From: Erigeron canadensis
Taxonomy: Eukaryota; Streptophyta; Magnoliopsida; Asterales; Asteraceae
NCBI RefSeq assembly: GCF_010389155.1
Contig: NC_057769.1
Location: 34,767,548-34,831,547, forward strand
Direction of reading: 5' to 3'
DNA: 64,000 nt
In this document: one piece after another, positions 31,510 to 43,078 of the stretch
Layout: the number at the start of each line of letters is the position of its first letter
Position numbering within the stretch: the first letter of the stretch is position 1
Program-made: the position numbers and the translations under genes
Notes under the pieces: generated by a model
Databases searched by the model: none
What the model saw: the letters and a program-made list of their open reading frames with translations, nothing else
What the model was told of the DNA's origin: nothing

Positions 31510-34458
31510 CTAAACTAGACAGTGCACAGTCATCAATAATTTTGGACATCGTTCCTGTATATATATTGCGAGTGATTCTTCCGTATCAGTAATTTTCTTT
31601 GAATCACCCTTCACCAAATCTTTATAAATTGATCCTCTATGACTCTTCAAATTTCGGATAAGTCTTATCAGATCTGAAACAGACGCTTTGTATGGTGGTT
31701 TCTGGATTCTGGACTGGGATGTCATTGGAAGGGTCGCCATAGGAGTACTATATGTGCTAGGAGAGCTCGTAATCTGGGTAGAGAAAGCAAAGCTCGAGAA
31801 CACAGGCGGGGCTTTGGGAGGGATCGAGATGGGCTGGTTCAGAGGCCAGAATCTGGTACGATTTGCAGGATGGGGTCAGAGGCATACTTACCAGAGGGGG
31901 CATAGGAAAGGTTCTGGAAGGTTCTTGTTATTCCTTTCCATTATATCTATCATTCTTTGCCCCATCAAAGTCATCAGTTCAAGGGGAAATAAAGTACGCC
32001 AATCCAGTGACTCTAAAATTTGATATTTATCTTCTTTTTCAGTGTTGAAGGGTTTCTAACATCATGTATATAGTCTCTCGTATGTACTATGAAGTGTAGA
32101 CATCGGATTGGGACCCACGAACGTGGATGGAGCACAATGTCCGTATATCCTGGTGGTGGCCTGCAATGGCATTTAGACTTTTAGTTCTGCCGACATCTTA
32201 TATTCTCAAAAAAGATATACATATATATATATATATATATATTTTTCTGATCTTAAGTATATATATTCATACCTCCGTACTAACAGCTTTCCAAAATCAA
32301 TGGTTTCCTCTTTATAGGTCAATGCTAAAAACTTTTCTACTGTATACTGTCCGATGAACTCAATGTATACTTTCTCCGAAACCAAATCCTCTCTCAGACT
32401 CTCATCAATGTCACAGAATCCAATTACATTTGCGAGTGCTTCAAAGTCGGCACCTATATCCCATCATGAACAAGAAGAAATACTTAATAAATCATACAAG
32501 TACACATTACTTTAACCTATTTATCTCATAATATACAAGTAAGCAAAGATAGAAGGAAACTTACTCATTAATTCTTTTGTCAGAGGCTGACAATTACCAA
32601 GTCCGCAAATTTTAGGAATGGAGTCACTGGTTATCATGATCTTCCAGGGTGTGAGACTTCCGTGGCATAACCTGTTCTGGTGGAGATAATTAAGTCCCTT
32701 TGTAACCCCCCTGTAAATAAAACATAAAACAAATTAGTACCTTTTATATATTATAATCAATAAAGTCTAATAAATGAAATCTACCTCAGTATTTTTATTA
32801 TGGCGGTCTCACTGATGTTCTCTTTGATGCGTAGACAATCAGGTAGAATATTATGATGAATCTCGAAGGCAAAATCCACCTCTCCAGTTTTGTTAACTTC
32901 TGCACCGAAGAATCTAGAGATATTTTCGTGCAAACTCGTTCTCACCAAATTACGGTATTTTTCTGTTATATTTTTGGTGTTCATGGTCTTAACTGCAGCA
33001 TCTAACCCATTATACATCCCATGAACATAGTTGCTGTTGTTGAGTTTCTCAAAAGGGTTTTTTGTTAGTTTTGCCTGCCTAAGTTTGTTAGGAAAACATA
33101 AATCCACAAGGGGTGAAGACTTGAATCTTTCACAAAAGCTGATAAAACCCTCTTCGCTACACTCATGATGAACACAACATCTAAAGTTCATATCCCCTTT
33201 GCCATTTATGGTTCCTTCCAATCTTGAAAACTCTATACGCCAAAGATTCTTGCTAGCAAACTTAGATATTAAGCACGCAAGTCGCCTAACGTGTATGACC
33301 TCGAGGGACTGGCCACCAGCGGGTACACACTTGCCAGATTTGAAGTCAAGATATAAATCTTCATCAAAAGCTTCATAAAAAATGTTCTTGCTTTTGAAAT
33401 ACTCCTTGAGATCTTTAGCACTGTTCCACAAAATCTGAAGGGGAACAAATGTAGTCATAAATTGCAATATACCATTTAATAAAATTACATGCCAATTAAC
33501 AAGAATTGCAGCTAAGAGAGTGCAAAATAATACTGCAGTAGTTGTTAGCAAGCTTGTATTGGCTGCAACTGTGTATTTTGTATGGCAGGAAAGGAATCTG
33601 ACAATTTTTAAGAAGGAAGAAAAGAGTGAGGATGTCCTGTGCAGATTAATAAAGGAGAATGTAAGGTATAAGATGATGTCTTTAAAAGTAAAAAATTCTA
33701 AGAATGTGAATATTGAACTGGAAGATGGAGTTTGAGTTGGAAGAATAACAATTTGGTAGCTGTCTCTGAGTAAAGGAGAGTTGGATTGAAGACTGCTTTG
33801 TTTAGTATGAGAATGAATATAGAGAGCGGTGAAGGATAACGCTTCTTGGTCTCATTCTAATACTATGATGGAACTTGCGGGATGTATTTTTCATGCAGTG
33901 GTATAACTGTGATTAAATTAAGTTTGACTGAATGTACTAGGTCAGGAATCTAGTGTTCATGGATGTATCCATGGTATCTCTTATTTGTTCTGTACAATTT
34001 GTATATTTGTGCATATTAATAAAATTCACCTAATAAAGTTAAAAAAAAATTAAATGCTCATTATAGATGAGATTTAGAACTACTTAGTGTACCTTCTCAC
34101 CCTCGCCCTTAAAAGGCTTGTGGAACAATTCAATCTGTCCATCTTTGTTTGATCTTGCTTCCAAGTACTCGTAAAGACCTAACCCCGGCCTCTCATACTC
34201 TGGCTTGCAGATTTCAATGCGCATTTCATAGGACCAATATATGTTTCTACCGTCCTTTGAGATGAGATGTAATGTACCACTAGGCGACACTAGTAAAACA
34301 AACTGATCGCTGTAACAAAAGTAGAAAATATGATCAAACAATAACAAAAGACATATATATGAAAAAGGGATACGGCCACATCAAAATTATATGTACCTTT
34401 CCTTCTTATTCGTCGGGAATTGTGGAATTTTGGAAGAGCTTTCTGAAGGAGTCGCCAT
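31510..34458 (-). CDS. IRE1-like pseudokinase with KEN RNase domain (3' exons uncertain, may be a pseudogene)
   Basis: Exons read with confidence (- strand): 34458-34397 (MATPSESSSK start), 34309-34093, 33434-32785, 32710-32565, 32453-32273, and one starting at 32160. The first part has a sensor-like strand (SPSGTLHLISKDGRNIYWSY). The kinase-like part has YVHGMYNGLDAAVKTMN, with the VAVK-type Lys. Where HRDLKP should be it reads HGSLTP, and DFG is replaced by CGL, so phosphotransfer is not expected. Next come GYTDIVLHPRSW, the usual entry to KEN, and at the C-terminus SDLIRLIRNLKSH, which keeps the R-N-xxx-H set of IRE1 RNases. Between 32100 and 31760 the frame is broken, unless small introns are used (for example a 77-nt one from a GTACAT donor, and one from TG/GTAAGTATG). 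No transmembrane segment is seen. Confidence 0.6.
33505..34045 (+). mobile_element. LINE 3' fragment inside intron 2 of the IRE1-like gene
   Basis: The + strand encodes KLVLAATVYFVWQERNLTIF, then IKENVRYKMMSLK, the conserved LINE C-terminal block (compare CW.LWKERN in the 31-kb element). It is followed by a 3' UTR ending in a short A run near 34040. It is antisense to the host gene. 5' truncation is strong. A target duplication was not resolved. It belongs to a different LINE lineage from the 31-kb copy, judging by sequence. Confidence 0.68.
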
Positions 34459-34970
34459 TTTATATATACGGCTACATGAAAAAACCATTTTATACATGCA
34501 GCAACAGACAAGTATCAGCACATACATACTACAATTACATGATAAAGTAATATAAAAACAGATAAATTATTACAAAAATGTGGCCACAACTCATGACAAA
34601 CTAACTAAATACAATGAAATAAAGATGAACAAACAATGCAAACTCTAGACTGCAAAATAGAAACAAGGAAAACCACAACCGCAAGCTGTGGTCTTGTGAA
34701 GTGTCAGGTGACCTTAACTCAAAGATTTACAATCAAAGAACATTATCTCTATACATTACAAATTATACATCTACCTTCAATACTACATACTCCAATCACT
34801 ACAGTAAAGTGTTCAAAAGTACACAATATAATTGCTAAATCCTCATGTTTAAACATGTGTATAACTTTGTAGTTCACGGACAACAAAACCGTGCACAAAA
34901 CGGGCGTTAAAATTTATATGAAAAGTCCACGGTAACTTATGTGAAGAAATTATGCCATGTTAACAGGATT

Positions 34971-35156
34971 TAGTGTGAAGAAATGGTTGTAATATCCACA
35001 GAAAGTAGCGTGACCAAATGTTTGGGATTGTTCACTAGAGTGAGCGTGCACAAAATTTGAAGTTTACAAAAATTAGCGTGACAAAATTTAAAACTTTTCA
35101 CAAAAAATAGCGTGGTGAAAGAAAATTTTGAGTCGCCCAAAAAAAAATTAGCGTGT
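34971..35156 (+). repeat. Six TAGCGTG-type heptamers spaced 32-41 bases apart
   Basis: TAGTGTG at 34971, TAGCGTG at 35006, GAGCGTG at 35042, TAGCGTG at 35074, TAGCGTG at 35108 and TTAGCGTG at 35148. The spacers are A/T-rich and share AAATTT and ACAAAA words, but the heptamer is better conserved than its surroundings. The array ends about 510 bases upstream of the start of the IRE1-like gene on the other strand, so it could be promoter DNA or an old minisatellite. Confidence 0.5.
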
Positions 35157-36315
35157 ACAAAAAAGTCTTACAAAGAGAGACTCTAAAGCTCATGCATATA
35201 TTTATGCTAGTAAAAAAATTCACAATAAAAATTAACAGGAACTATTTTTTACATTTATTTAACATCTTTTACAACTATTTTAAAGAAAAGGCATAAAAAG
35301 TACATTCATTTTACAGAAACAACTATTCAGCACATTTCTTGTGGATGTCTAACCAACTTCATTAGGATGTCTCTTTTTTTATGTGCATACAATTATAACA
35401 AAACAAGTTAAGTACATAGATTAAATCATCTTTGGAGCTTGAGTAATCTTTTTAACATGAACAGATTACTAGCATTAATAAACATAAACTTCATCTAAGA
35501 TTTAAATCTGAAAGATGGAAGACAGAAAGAAAACAATCAACCACAAGAAGATCATATCTTTGATTCCTCTATATCGGTGCACCTTAATTATCATAAAACA
35601 CTTGTGTTATACCAGCATGCATGATGCATCAATTATGAACTATGTAAACCTAAGGGCTCTTTGGATATATATTCTTAAAATGAACAAACGGTATGAACTT
35701 TAGAATGGGAAAGAGTAGATGTGCTTGAAGTTGTATTAAACATTATTTGGTCATATTACAATCATTATAGTAGTTTGTTCGTATGTGATAATGTAATATA
35801 GAGAGTTCTATCACTTCATTGTGTATTATCACTATTTTAAAAGTTTTAAAGTTGCACTAACGACACGCGGGCTTATGAAAATATAAGGTGGGTGATTTCC
35901 TTTCTGTATTATCAAAAACAAACAAAGAAACACATTTTTATTCTTATATATTATATTATATACATAAATATAAATGAAATTTATAGATCGATGTACATAA
36001 TGTGCCTATAAACATGTCTAATTAATGGAAATAACATGTGATAAGGTCAAAGGTGATAGTTCAAGTAAAATTGCCAGACGGAGTACTCGTAGTTTTATTT
36101 TATCATTCTGCCATGGTATCAAACCTACATAATTAGGAAAAAATTTCGTTATAACTTTGGTTGCATTGCATCTATGTATTGTCAAGCATATGTTCTGTGG
36201 CTAATCAAGTCATGATTGGAAATTAAAAAAAAAAAAAAAAAAGTCAAAGATTGAAAAATCACCAATCAATCAAGCTGTTGCTATGTTGATACCCTTTTTG
36301 GGCTTTGGCCAGTTT

Positions 36316-36860
36316 GTAACAGGCCCATTAGTGGTTGTAAAGTGTAAACTATCTCTACAGTCTACATGATCTAAAAAAGTTCTTTGTGTACATCGTAATT
36401 ATACAAGTTTCGAAGTTGCACTAACAGCACGCAAGCTAATGTGAATATAAAGTGGATAATTTTCTTTGTCTTGCCAAAATCAAGGATAGAGAGCCTATAT
36501 TATATAAAGACCTCTAAAAAATGAGGGAACCAGAGTTCTCTTTATGTTATATATAGAAATGAAATTTGTAGATGTATGTGTTTCAGTGTATATAATTTCT
36601 TCCCTACTCGTTTTAAAAATTCTAGATTCCGTTCTAATTAGAAATAGTTATAAGTTATATCTTAAATAACTCAATTGTCTTTAATGAACCTTCCTTAATG
36701 GAATGAATTACTTGTATTAAAGATTACTCATTTTGAACTGATTTACACCCTAAACTTTTATCTTACTATTACACTTTAAGCTCTTATCTTCTAAAATATT
36801 TTAATATATACCATTCGACACCAGCATTACCACCACCACCGATAGTCGTCGTCATAAACA
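36316..36860 (+). repeat. Dispersed repeat, uninterrupted copy (empty site for the 29-kb LTR)
   Basis: This is the same unit as 29040-30494 without the LTR. The single TATAA at the equivalent of the insertion point reads GTGAATATAAAGTGG. The adjacent 35840-36260 and 36970-37170 stretches are themselves related (TCAAAGGTGA, ATCTATGTATTGTCAAGCA.ATGTT.TGTGGC, AATCAAGTCATGA). This suggests that the unit was inserted into, or duplicated within, an older sequence. Confidence 0.75.
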
Positions 36861-36923
36861 CATGTCTTGCCCGCCAACAGACTATCTTCACCGACACTAT
36901 CGCCGCATTGTACGGATACCATG

Positions 36924-36924
<1 letters not shown>

Positions 36925-36961
<37 letters not shown>
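36925..36961. repeat. (AT)n microsatellite
   Basis: About 18 uninterrupted AT units. Shorter (AT)n runs lie at about 30009-30034 and 32216-32242. No function is inferred. Confidence 0.9.
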
Positions 36962-36964
<3 letters not shown>

Positions 36965-37329
36965 TTTACAAATTAACATGTCTATATAATGAAAGTGACA
37001 CATGATAAATTCAAAGGTGAAAGTTTAGGTAAAATGTCGGATGGGGTAGTTTGCTCTTATAATTCGGGCATGGCTTAGTACTCTGCATAATTCAAAAGAT
37101 TTTGGTTCCAACTTTGGTGCCATCTATGTATTGTCAAGCACATGTTTTGTGGCAAATCAAGTCATGACTTAATAAGTTTCTGGCTGATGAAAATGTACAA
37201 CCAATCATGCACTTAACTAATTGACTTGTTAGGCTGTTGCTATGTTGAATGGGCAGATTATGTTAAAATGGTTCCATCAAAAGTCAAAACTAATGGTTAT
37301 GAGTGACATTCAAATAAAATATAAATCTA

Positions 37330-37767
37330 ATATATTTTATAAAACATTTTGTCCTTTTTTTCAAATTTCAATTAAGTAACTACCTAAATTACCTTATTTC
37401 TTTATTCACTAATATAAACATTTCTACCTAATGTACCTATAATATCCTTAAATCTCAACTATTCATTTTCTCCCTCCCCTCAAATCTCAACCACTCATTT
37501 ATTTTTCTCTCATTCATAAATCATTTTATTCCTCTAATTCATTCAAAATCTTTTATCTCAAAAACCATATATCGATATATTATAAAATTGTGTGGGTGTT
37601 CTTAGAATTTCATGCTTTTTCATTAGAGATGTCATTCGATATACTTTCGACGAATTTTTAAATCCGAGGGCGAAACCCGTACGGCTAAGGCATTTGGCTA
37701 TCATACTTTATGACTTCCAATCATCTTCACCATCTCACCGCCGCAACACGCGGACACTATCTCTCGT
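37330..37767 (+). repeat. Dispersed repeat, copy 2 (Helitron-like 3' end)
   Basis: Related to 6680-7003 over the 3' 250 bases. It carries the same GACGAATTTTTAAATCCGAGGG core and a CCGCCGCAACACGCGG hairpin, followed by ACACTATCTCTCGT. Upstream it has an A/T-rich body of about 200 bases, with CTCAAATCTCAACCA and CATTCATAAATCATT words. No transposase is present. The Helitron assignment rests on the hairpin-plus-end layout only. Confidence 0.55.
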
Positions 37768-38826
37768 AAATACGAGTAACTCTTTGTTTTTTTTACTAAA
37801 ACCCTTCATATATATATAAAACATTAACAAGTACCTGTCTATTTATTTCAAACAATCCACTGATTCAAAGTTTATGCACTAATATACTTTTAAATTAAAG
37901 GCGTGATTGGTTTATTGTGAAACTAAATGAGTATAATTTTAATTTTTAATAAAACGCAACGGGAATGATCGATTATAACACCATTTGTGACTACATATTT
38001 TTCATCATCCTTCCTTGTAAAATGTATTGCTGCTGTAATTGGTTGTCGTCTTCGAACCGAGTAGCAATTGAAAAGTTTTTAACTTTTGTCTAGAAAATAA
38101 AAAGAAGAAAAAGTCAAAGACTCGAAGATAGATGCACCGGCCCATGCCACAATTTGGTTGCATCATTTTGTTCTTGAGTTATTTGTTTAAGTGCATGTTG
38201 TTTCATGCCAATGAATTCGTATCCCAATTAACAATTTGAGAGTGGTTTCATCCATCACTCATGACTCATGAGAACGAGAGCATGTACATGTATTTAGTTA
38301 GATCTTTAACCACATGAAAATTACTTAAAAGATATTTTTGTGTGTTTTTTTTATAAACTAAATGAATAGTCTATACTAGTTTTTGATTCAAACATGTCAA
38401 AAAAAGATGAAGTGATACTTCAACGACAATACCCAATGTGTTAGGCCCAAACACTCATGTAAGAAAATGATAACATTATAAAATATTCTTTGGAACTAGA
38501 TGGGGAATTGAGGAAATGTGTGATGCTACAGTGACAATACAACGTGTTACTCGTAGTTTGTTAATTTCAAACCAACGACTTATGTAATAGGGATGAAAAA
38601 GTTTTTATTAAAATTCCACAATACAATTCTTATTTCAGGTCAATAACAAAACCATCTTTTAAATGTTAAATCAATATCTTAGTTAAACTAATTCAATATT
38701 GTGTTACTTAATTGAATTATGAAAGAAAAAGAATAAATTCAGTTTGTGTACGAATAGATCGAAAAAGATTTTCTTCTTGAATTACGGACAAAAGATGACT
38801 TATTAATCACGAAAAATCTATGAGGC

Positions 38827-38834
38827 TATAAAAA
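38827..38834 (+). promoter_or_regulatory. ENO2: TATA box of the enolase gene
   Basis: TATAAAAA lies 129 bases before the start codon, within GGCTATAAAAACCTC. A C/A-rich stretch 30-50 bases downstream (ACTCCCCTACAAATAC, CATCATTCTCC) fits a start site near 38860 and a leader of about 100 bases. This is the only strong TATA word at a suitable distance. Confidence 0.7.
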
Positions 38835-38962
38835 CCTCAAACTCCCCTACAAATACATATCATTCATCATCATTCTCCATTTGTCTCTTTTCATTCCTTT
38901 CAACTTTCTTTCTCGCATTCTTCAAAATCTCTGTTTCGATCGGCACATATTGAAATTTTGAA

Positions 38963-41900
38963 ATGGCAACAATCAAAACCGTAACTGCTCGTCAAATCTT
39001 CGATAGCAGAGGCAATCCTACTGTTGAGGTTATAATTATTCTTTCTCCTTATATATATATATATGGGAAAATAATCCGTACTTAGGTACTGCTATGTTAA
39101 AAAAAGTTATAAATTAAACCGACCTTTTAATGTCATATTGTATATATCCTCCGTTACAGATTTTTCGTTCATCGCTATTGTATAACATAAAATTATATAT
39201 GCATGCATGCATGCTTAGGTTTATAAGCTCTACATGATATGCAATAATCATATATGGACACACAATTTTAACTTTAATCAATCTATCATTTGTATCTATG
39301 AATTTCATATAAGTTATGCCATAGGAATGGTGCATGTTCTGTTATTTTGATTTGAAGAGTGATAATTAGTATATTGTTTAATCACTTGAGATTTGATACT
39401 CTATATATTTTTGTGTGAAATATGTATAGGTGGATATTACTTTATCAAATGGTACTACTGCCCGAGCTGCTGTTCCTAGTGGAGCATCCACCGGTTAGAT
39501 TCGTTTTTATTTCATGAGAAAAACCTTGTTGCATGTTCTCAACTGAACAAATTGGTTCAAATTATAACCTTTTGATATAGTTTATGATGATGTGAATATG
39601 TAAGGGAGAGATGGAATCTTGACATTATAATAAGATAGGCCTATAATTCTTGTCTTTGCAGGCGTCTACGAAGCACTGGAACTTAGAGACGGAGGCTCAG
39701 ACTACTTGGGAAAGGGTGTCTCAAAGGTGAGCCAACAATCTGAATTGATGCAGTCAGTCTATTTATAACACCCCATGAATGAATATACTGATAATTTTAA
39801 CTTTTGAAATTCTATATTAGGCTGTTTCAAATGTGAACACTGTTATTGGTCCTGCTATTGTAGGCAAGGTATGTTTCATCAGCCTCACCCTTTGATATTT
39901 AACTGTTATATTAAATCTTCTAATATATGTGATCTGATCTGATTGTATAATTGTATGTTAATTTGACAGGACCCAACTGATCAAACAGGTATCGACAATT
40001 TCATGGTTCAAGAACTCGATGGTACTAAAAATGAGTGGGGTTGGTGCAAGCAAAAGGTATAATTGCAAGTTTCATATTGATTTTTTTTTTTTTTGTGAAC
40101 ATACTTTGATGTTAACCTGATGGCTAACCGTATTGTCTAGCTTGGAGCAAATGCTATCCTTGCAGTGTCTCTTGCAGTCTGCAAAGCAGGGGCTAGTGTC
40201 AACAATACTCCCCTTTACAAGGTAACTTTATTATAAAGGACTTATAGATTCAAGCTTTTTTCTCTTTCCAGCGTGAAGTAGATTGATTTAATTAACTCGG
40301 AAACATGTCGCAGCATATTGCAAACTTGGCTGGCAACAAGAAATTAGTTTTACCTGTGCCAGCTTTTAATGTCATTAACGGTGGTTCACATGCTGGAAAC
40401 AAGCTTGCTATGCAGGTGTAAATCTTTATTATGTATTCTGTTTGTGATTATTAAGATGTTGCTTTGTGAAACGTTTCTCACGATGATTGTTTTTGTAGGA
40501 ATTTATGATTCTTCCTGTCGGTGCTTCCAATTTCAAGGAAGCCATGAAAATGGGTGTTGAAGTTTATCACAATTTGAAGGTGCATTGAAACAGATTTCTT
40601 GATCTCCAAAAACAAAATACTGTATTCGTTAGTATTTTTGTGTGAATGCTAATACTGGAAAAATTCTGCCATTTGTTTGCAGTCTGTTATTAAGAAGAAA
40701 TATGGCCAGGATGCAACAAATGTTGGTGATGAAGGTGGCTTTGCTCCTAATATTCAGGTAGTTGTGGTTTCATTTGATCGTGCCAATCAGTTTCAAGTTT
40801 ATATTTGCCTTCTAAAATGGTAATGTGTTTTTGAGCTTTAGGAAAACAAGGAGGGCCTTGAGCTGCTCAAGACAGCCATTGCTCAAGCTGGCTACACAGG
40901 AAAGGTGACTACTTTAAAATTGCTCCCTTTCTTTGAAGGATGACATCTTCTATTGATTTCGTGATCTTTATAAGATAAACAAAATTATATCTTCTTTCAA
41001 TGCTGTTGCCAATTTTGTCTCATTGACTTAACAATGGGTCAATCTGATCATGTTTTAACTCTGACGGAAAAGTTAAAATTAAAATTGGCTTAAAGGCCAA
41101 AGTTCCTGAAATCTGATATATCTTATCATGATTAATCAACTAATTATTTACAAAAGCAGTGGTTTTGGACATCAAGTGTTTTGGCCAAACCGGCTTGACC
41201 CGTTTCTACGTGTATAAAATGATTACCACCTTTATGTAATCTGCTCATTAGACACCTCTATAGACTATAAATTATGCTAATATACCTTCTTAATGTTACA
41301 TTCTTGTAGGTTGTCATTGGAATGGATGTCGCTGCATCTGAATTCTATGAAAAGGATAAGACTTATGATCTTAACTTCAAAGAAGAGGTGGGTCCTTGAT
41401 TCATTTTTATAGTAATCTTATCTTAATGATAATAAAAATCTTTACTTTCCTACTTATGCTTCATGCGTAGTTGATATTTGATACATGTTTGTTTCACTGA
41501 TTCCTTTATGCAGAACAACAATGGCTCCCAAAAGATTTCAGGAGTGCAACTCAAAGATCTCTATAAATCCTTTGTAAGCGATTACCCAATTGTGTCAATT
41601 GAAGATCCATTTGACCAAGATGATTGGGAGCACTATGGCAAGATGACCTCAGAATGTGGTGACAAAGTACAGATTGTTGGAGATGATCTTTTGGTCACTA
41701 ACCCCACGGTTAGATCTACCACTTTCAAAATATAAGAACCAAACAGTCTGAATTTGAACTTAGAAGTAATGTTATTCCAACTTTGACAATCTTAACCCCG
41801 TCATGGATATTCAATCTGTTGTTATGCAGAGAGTTAAGAAGGCAATCGCCGAGAAGACATGCAATGCTCTTCTCCTCAAGGTATATCACAAGTCACCTGC

Positions 41901-43078
41901 TTGATCATTTACCACAAATCTGAGCTTCCAGAAGCAATAAGTTTAGTCATCTCTTTTTAATGTTCGGTTTTAGGTTAACCAAATAGGATCTGTGACTGAG
42001 AGCATTGAAGCAGTGAAAATGTCCAAGCATGCTGGTTGGGGTGTGATGGCTAGTCATCGCAGGTATGCCAAGTCAATTACATTTAGAGGTGGCTTGACCC
42101 ATTTACTTATGAATGAGATGAATTAGCTTGTGTTTTATATGTCAAATGAGTCTGAGAGGTTGCAAGTAATTGACACTTGTCACTTTGACAGTATGTTTTT
42201 CAAAGATGTAGAGTATTACCAAAATATATGACAGTGTGTTTGTAATCATGTTTAACAAATGACACATTAAGTATGCACATTTTTTTAACAATAAATCATT
42301 TTGACATGTTACCAAAGCGGTTTGACCAGCCTATGTTGCCATCTCTTATGAAAGTAGGCGTTTCCTGATGTTCTTTTGACCGTATTTGCTTAAATGATCA
42401 ATGATCTGATGTTGTGTTGTAGTGGGGAAACCGAAGACACCTTCATCGCTGATCTTTCTGTGGGTTTGGCAACGGTAAGGAACAATTATGGTTACAAACA
42501 TATATATTACTCGTAATTAACAATGTCAGACCAATTATGATTATTCAACGTAAATCATCACTCTTCAGGGCCAAATCAAGACTGGAGCACCATGCAGGTC
42601 AGAACGTCTTGCCAAGTACAATCAGGTTGGTATTTCTCATCTTCCTGACCCAAATAGTCAATTTTAAATAACTGATCAGTGTGATTTGATTATTAGTCAA
42701 CGAGCTTCACTTTTGTTGTCATCATGATTCATCACCATATGACTTATTGTTGAACACTCACTTGTTCAGTAAAGTTTCATGATAATGAATTTTGGAATGA
42801 AATGATTATAGAGGTTACGTTCAGGGCAGACATTGAACCATTTCATTTTTTGTAACTAGGGTATTTATTTAACATGACTGAGATAAAACTAACTCAAGTC
42901 AAATTATTCATAGTAAGTAAAATGCTCCAAATATGCACCTCTAATTAGAAGCCATAAGTATATGGCTGACTAATTTCATTTTTTTCACTGTATACAGCTC
43001 TTGCGAATTGAAGAAGAGCTTGGGTCAGATGCGGTTTATGCTGGAGCCAACTTCCGCAAGCCTGTTGATCCCTATTAA
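38963..43078 (+). CDS. ENO2: Cytosolic enolase (2-phospho-D-glycerate hydro-lyase)
   Basis: Interconverts 2-phosphoglycerate and phosphoenolpyruvate in glycolysis. Seventeen exons: 38963-39028, 39430-39493, 39662-39726, 39821-39868, 39970-40056, 40141-40221, 40314-40415, 40499-40579, 40683-40757, 40842-40904, 41310-41387, 41514-41708, 41830-41880, 41974-42062, 42423-42474, 42569-42625, 42998-43078. All are in frame and give 444 residues, the length of Arabidopsis ENO2/LOS2. Signature blocks are [42 protein letters not shown] (substrate loop), [20 protein letters not shown] and [11 protein letters not shown] (metal-binding Asp/Glu), [24 protein letters not shown] (catalytic Lys) and [15 protein letters not shown]. 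Met93 (NFMVQEL) matches the internal start used in Arabidopsis for the MBP-1 repressor form. The C-terminus is KPVDPY. No targeting peptide is present. Confidence 0.97.
42085..42350. repeat. GGTCAA/GCCACCTC-family repeat in an enolase intron
   Basis: It lies between enolase exons 14 and 15. It opens AGAGGTGGCTTGACCCATTTACTTATGA and ends AAGCGGTTTGACC, TGTTGCCATCTCTTA, i.e. inverted AGAGGTGGC/GCCATCTCT termini about 260 bases apart. It is one of the clearest members of the family. Confidence 0.55.

Larger units (their letters stand above)
34459..38826. other. Long intergenic region, repeats only
   Basis: 4.4 kb lie between the IRE1-like gene (read leftwards) and enolase (read rightwards). It holds a TAGCGTG array (34971-35156), a diverged segment pair (about 35840-36260 against 36410-36460 plus 36970-37170), the uninterrupted repeat 36316-36860, an (AT)n run at 36925-36961, and a Helitron-like repeat 37330-37767. 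No protein-coding frame is supported. Confidence 0.55.

Noticed and set aside
34971..35156. CRISPR-like array
   Set aside because: Repeats are only seven bases, spacers vary and share words, and the context is a plant nuclear genome with no cas genes.
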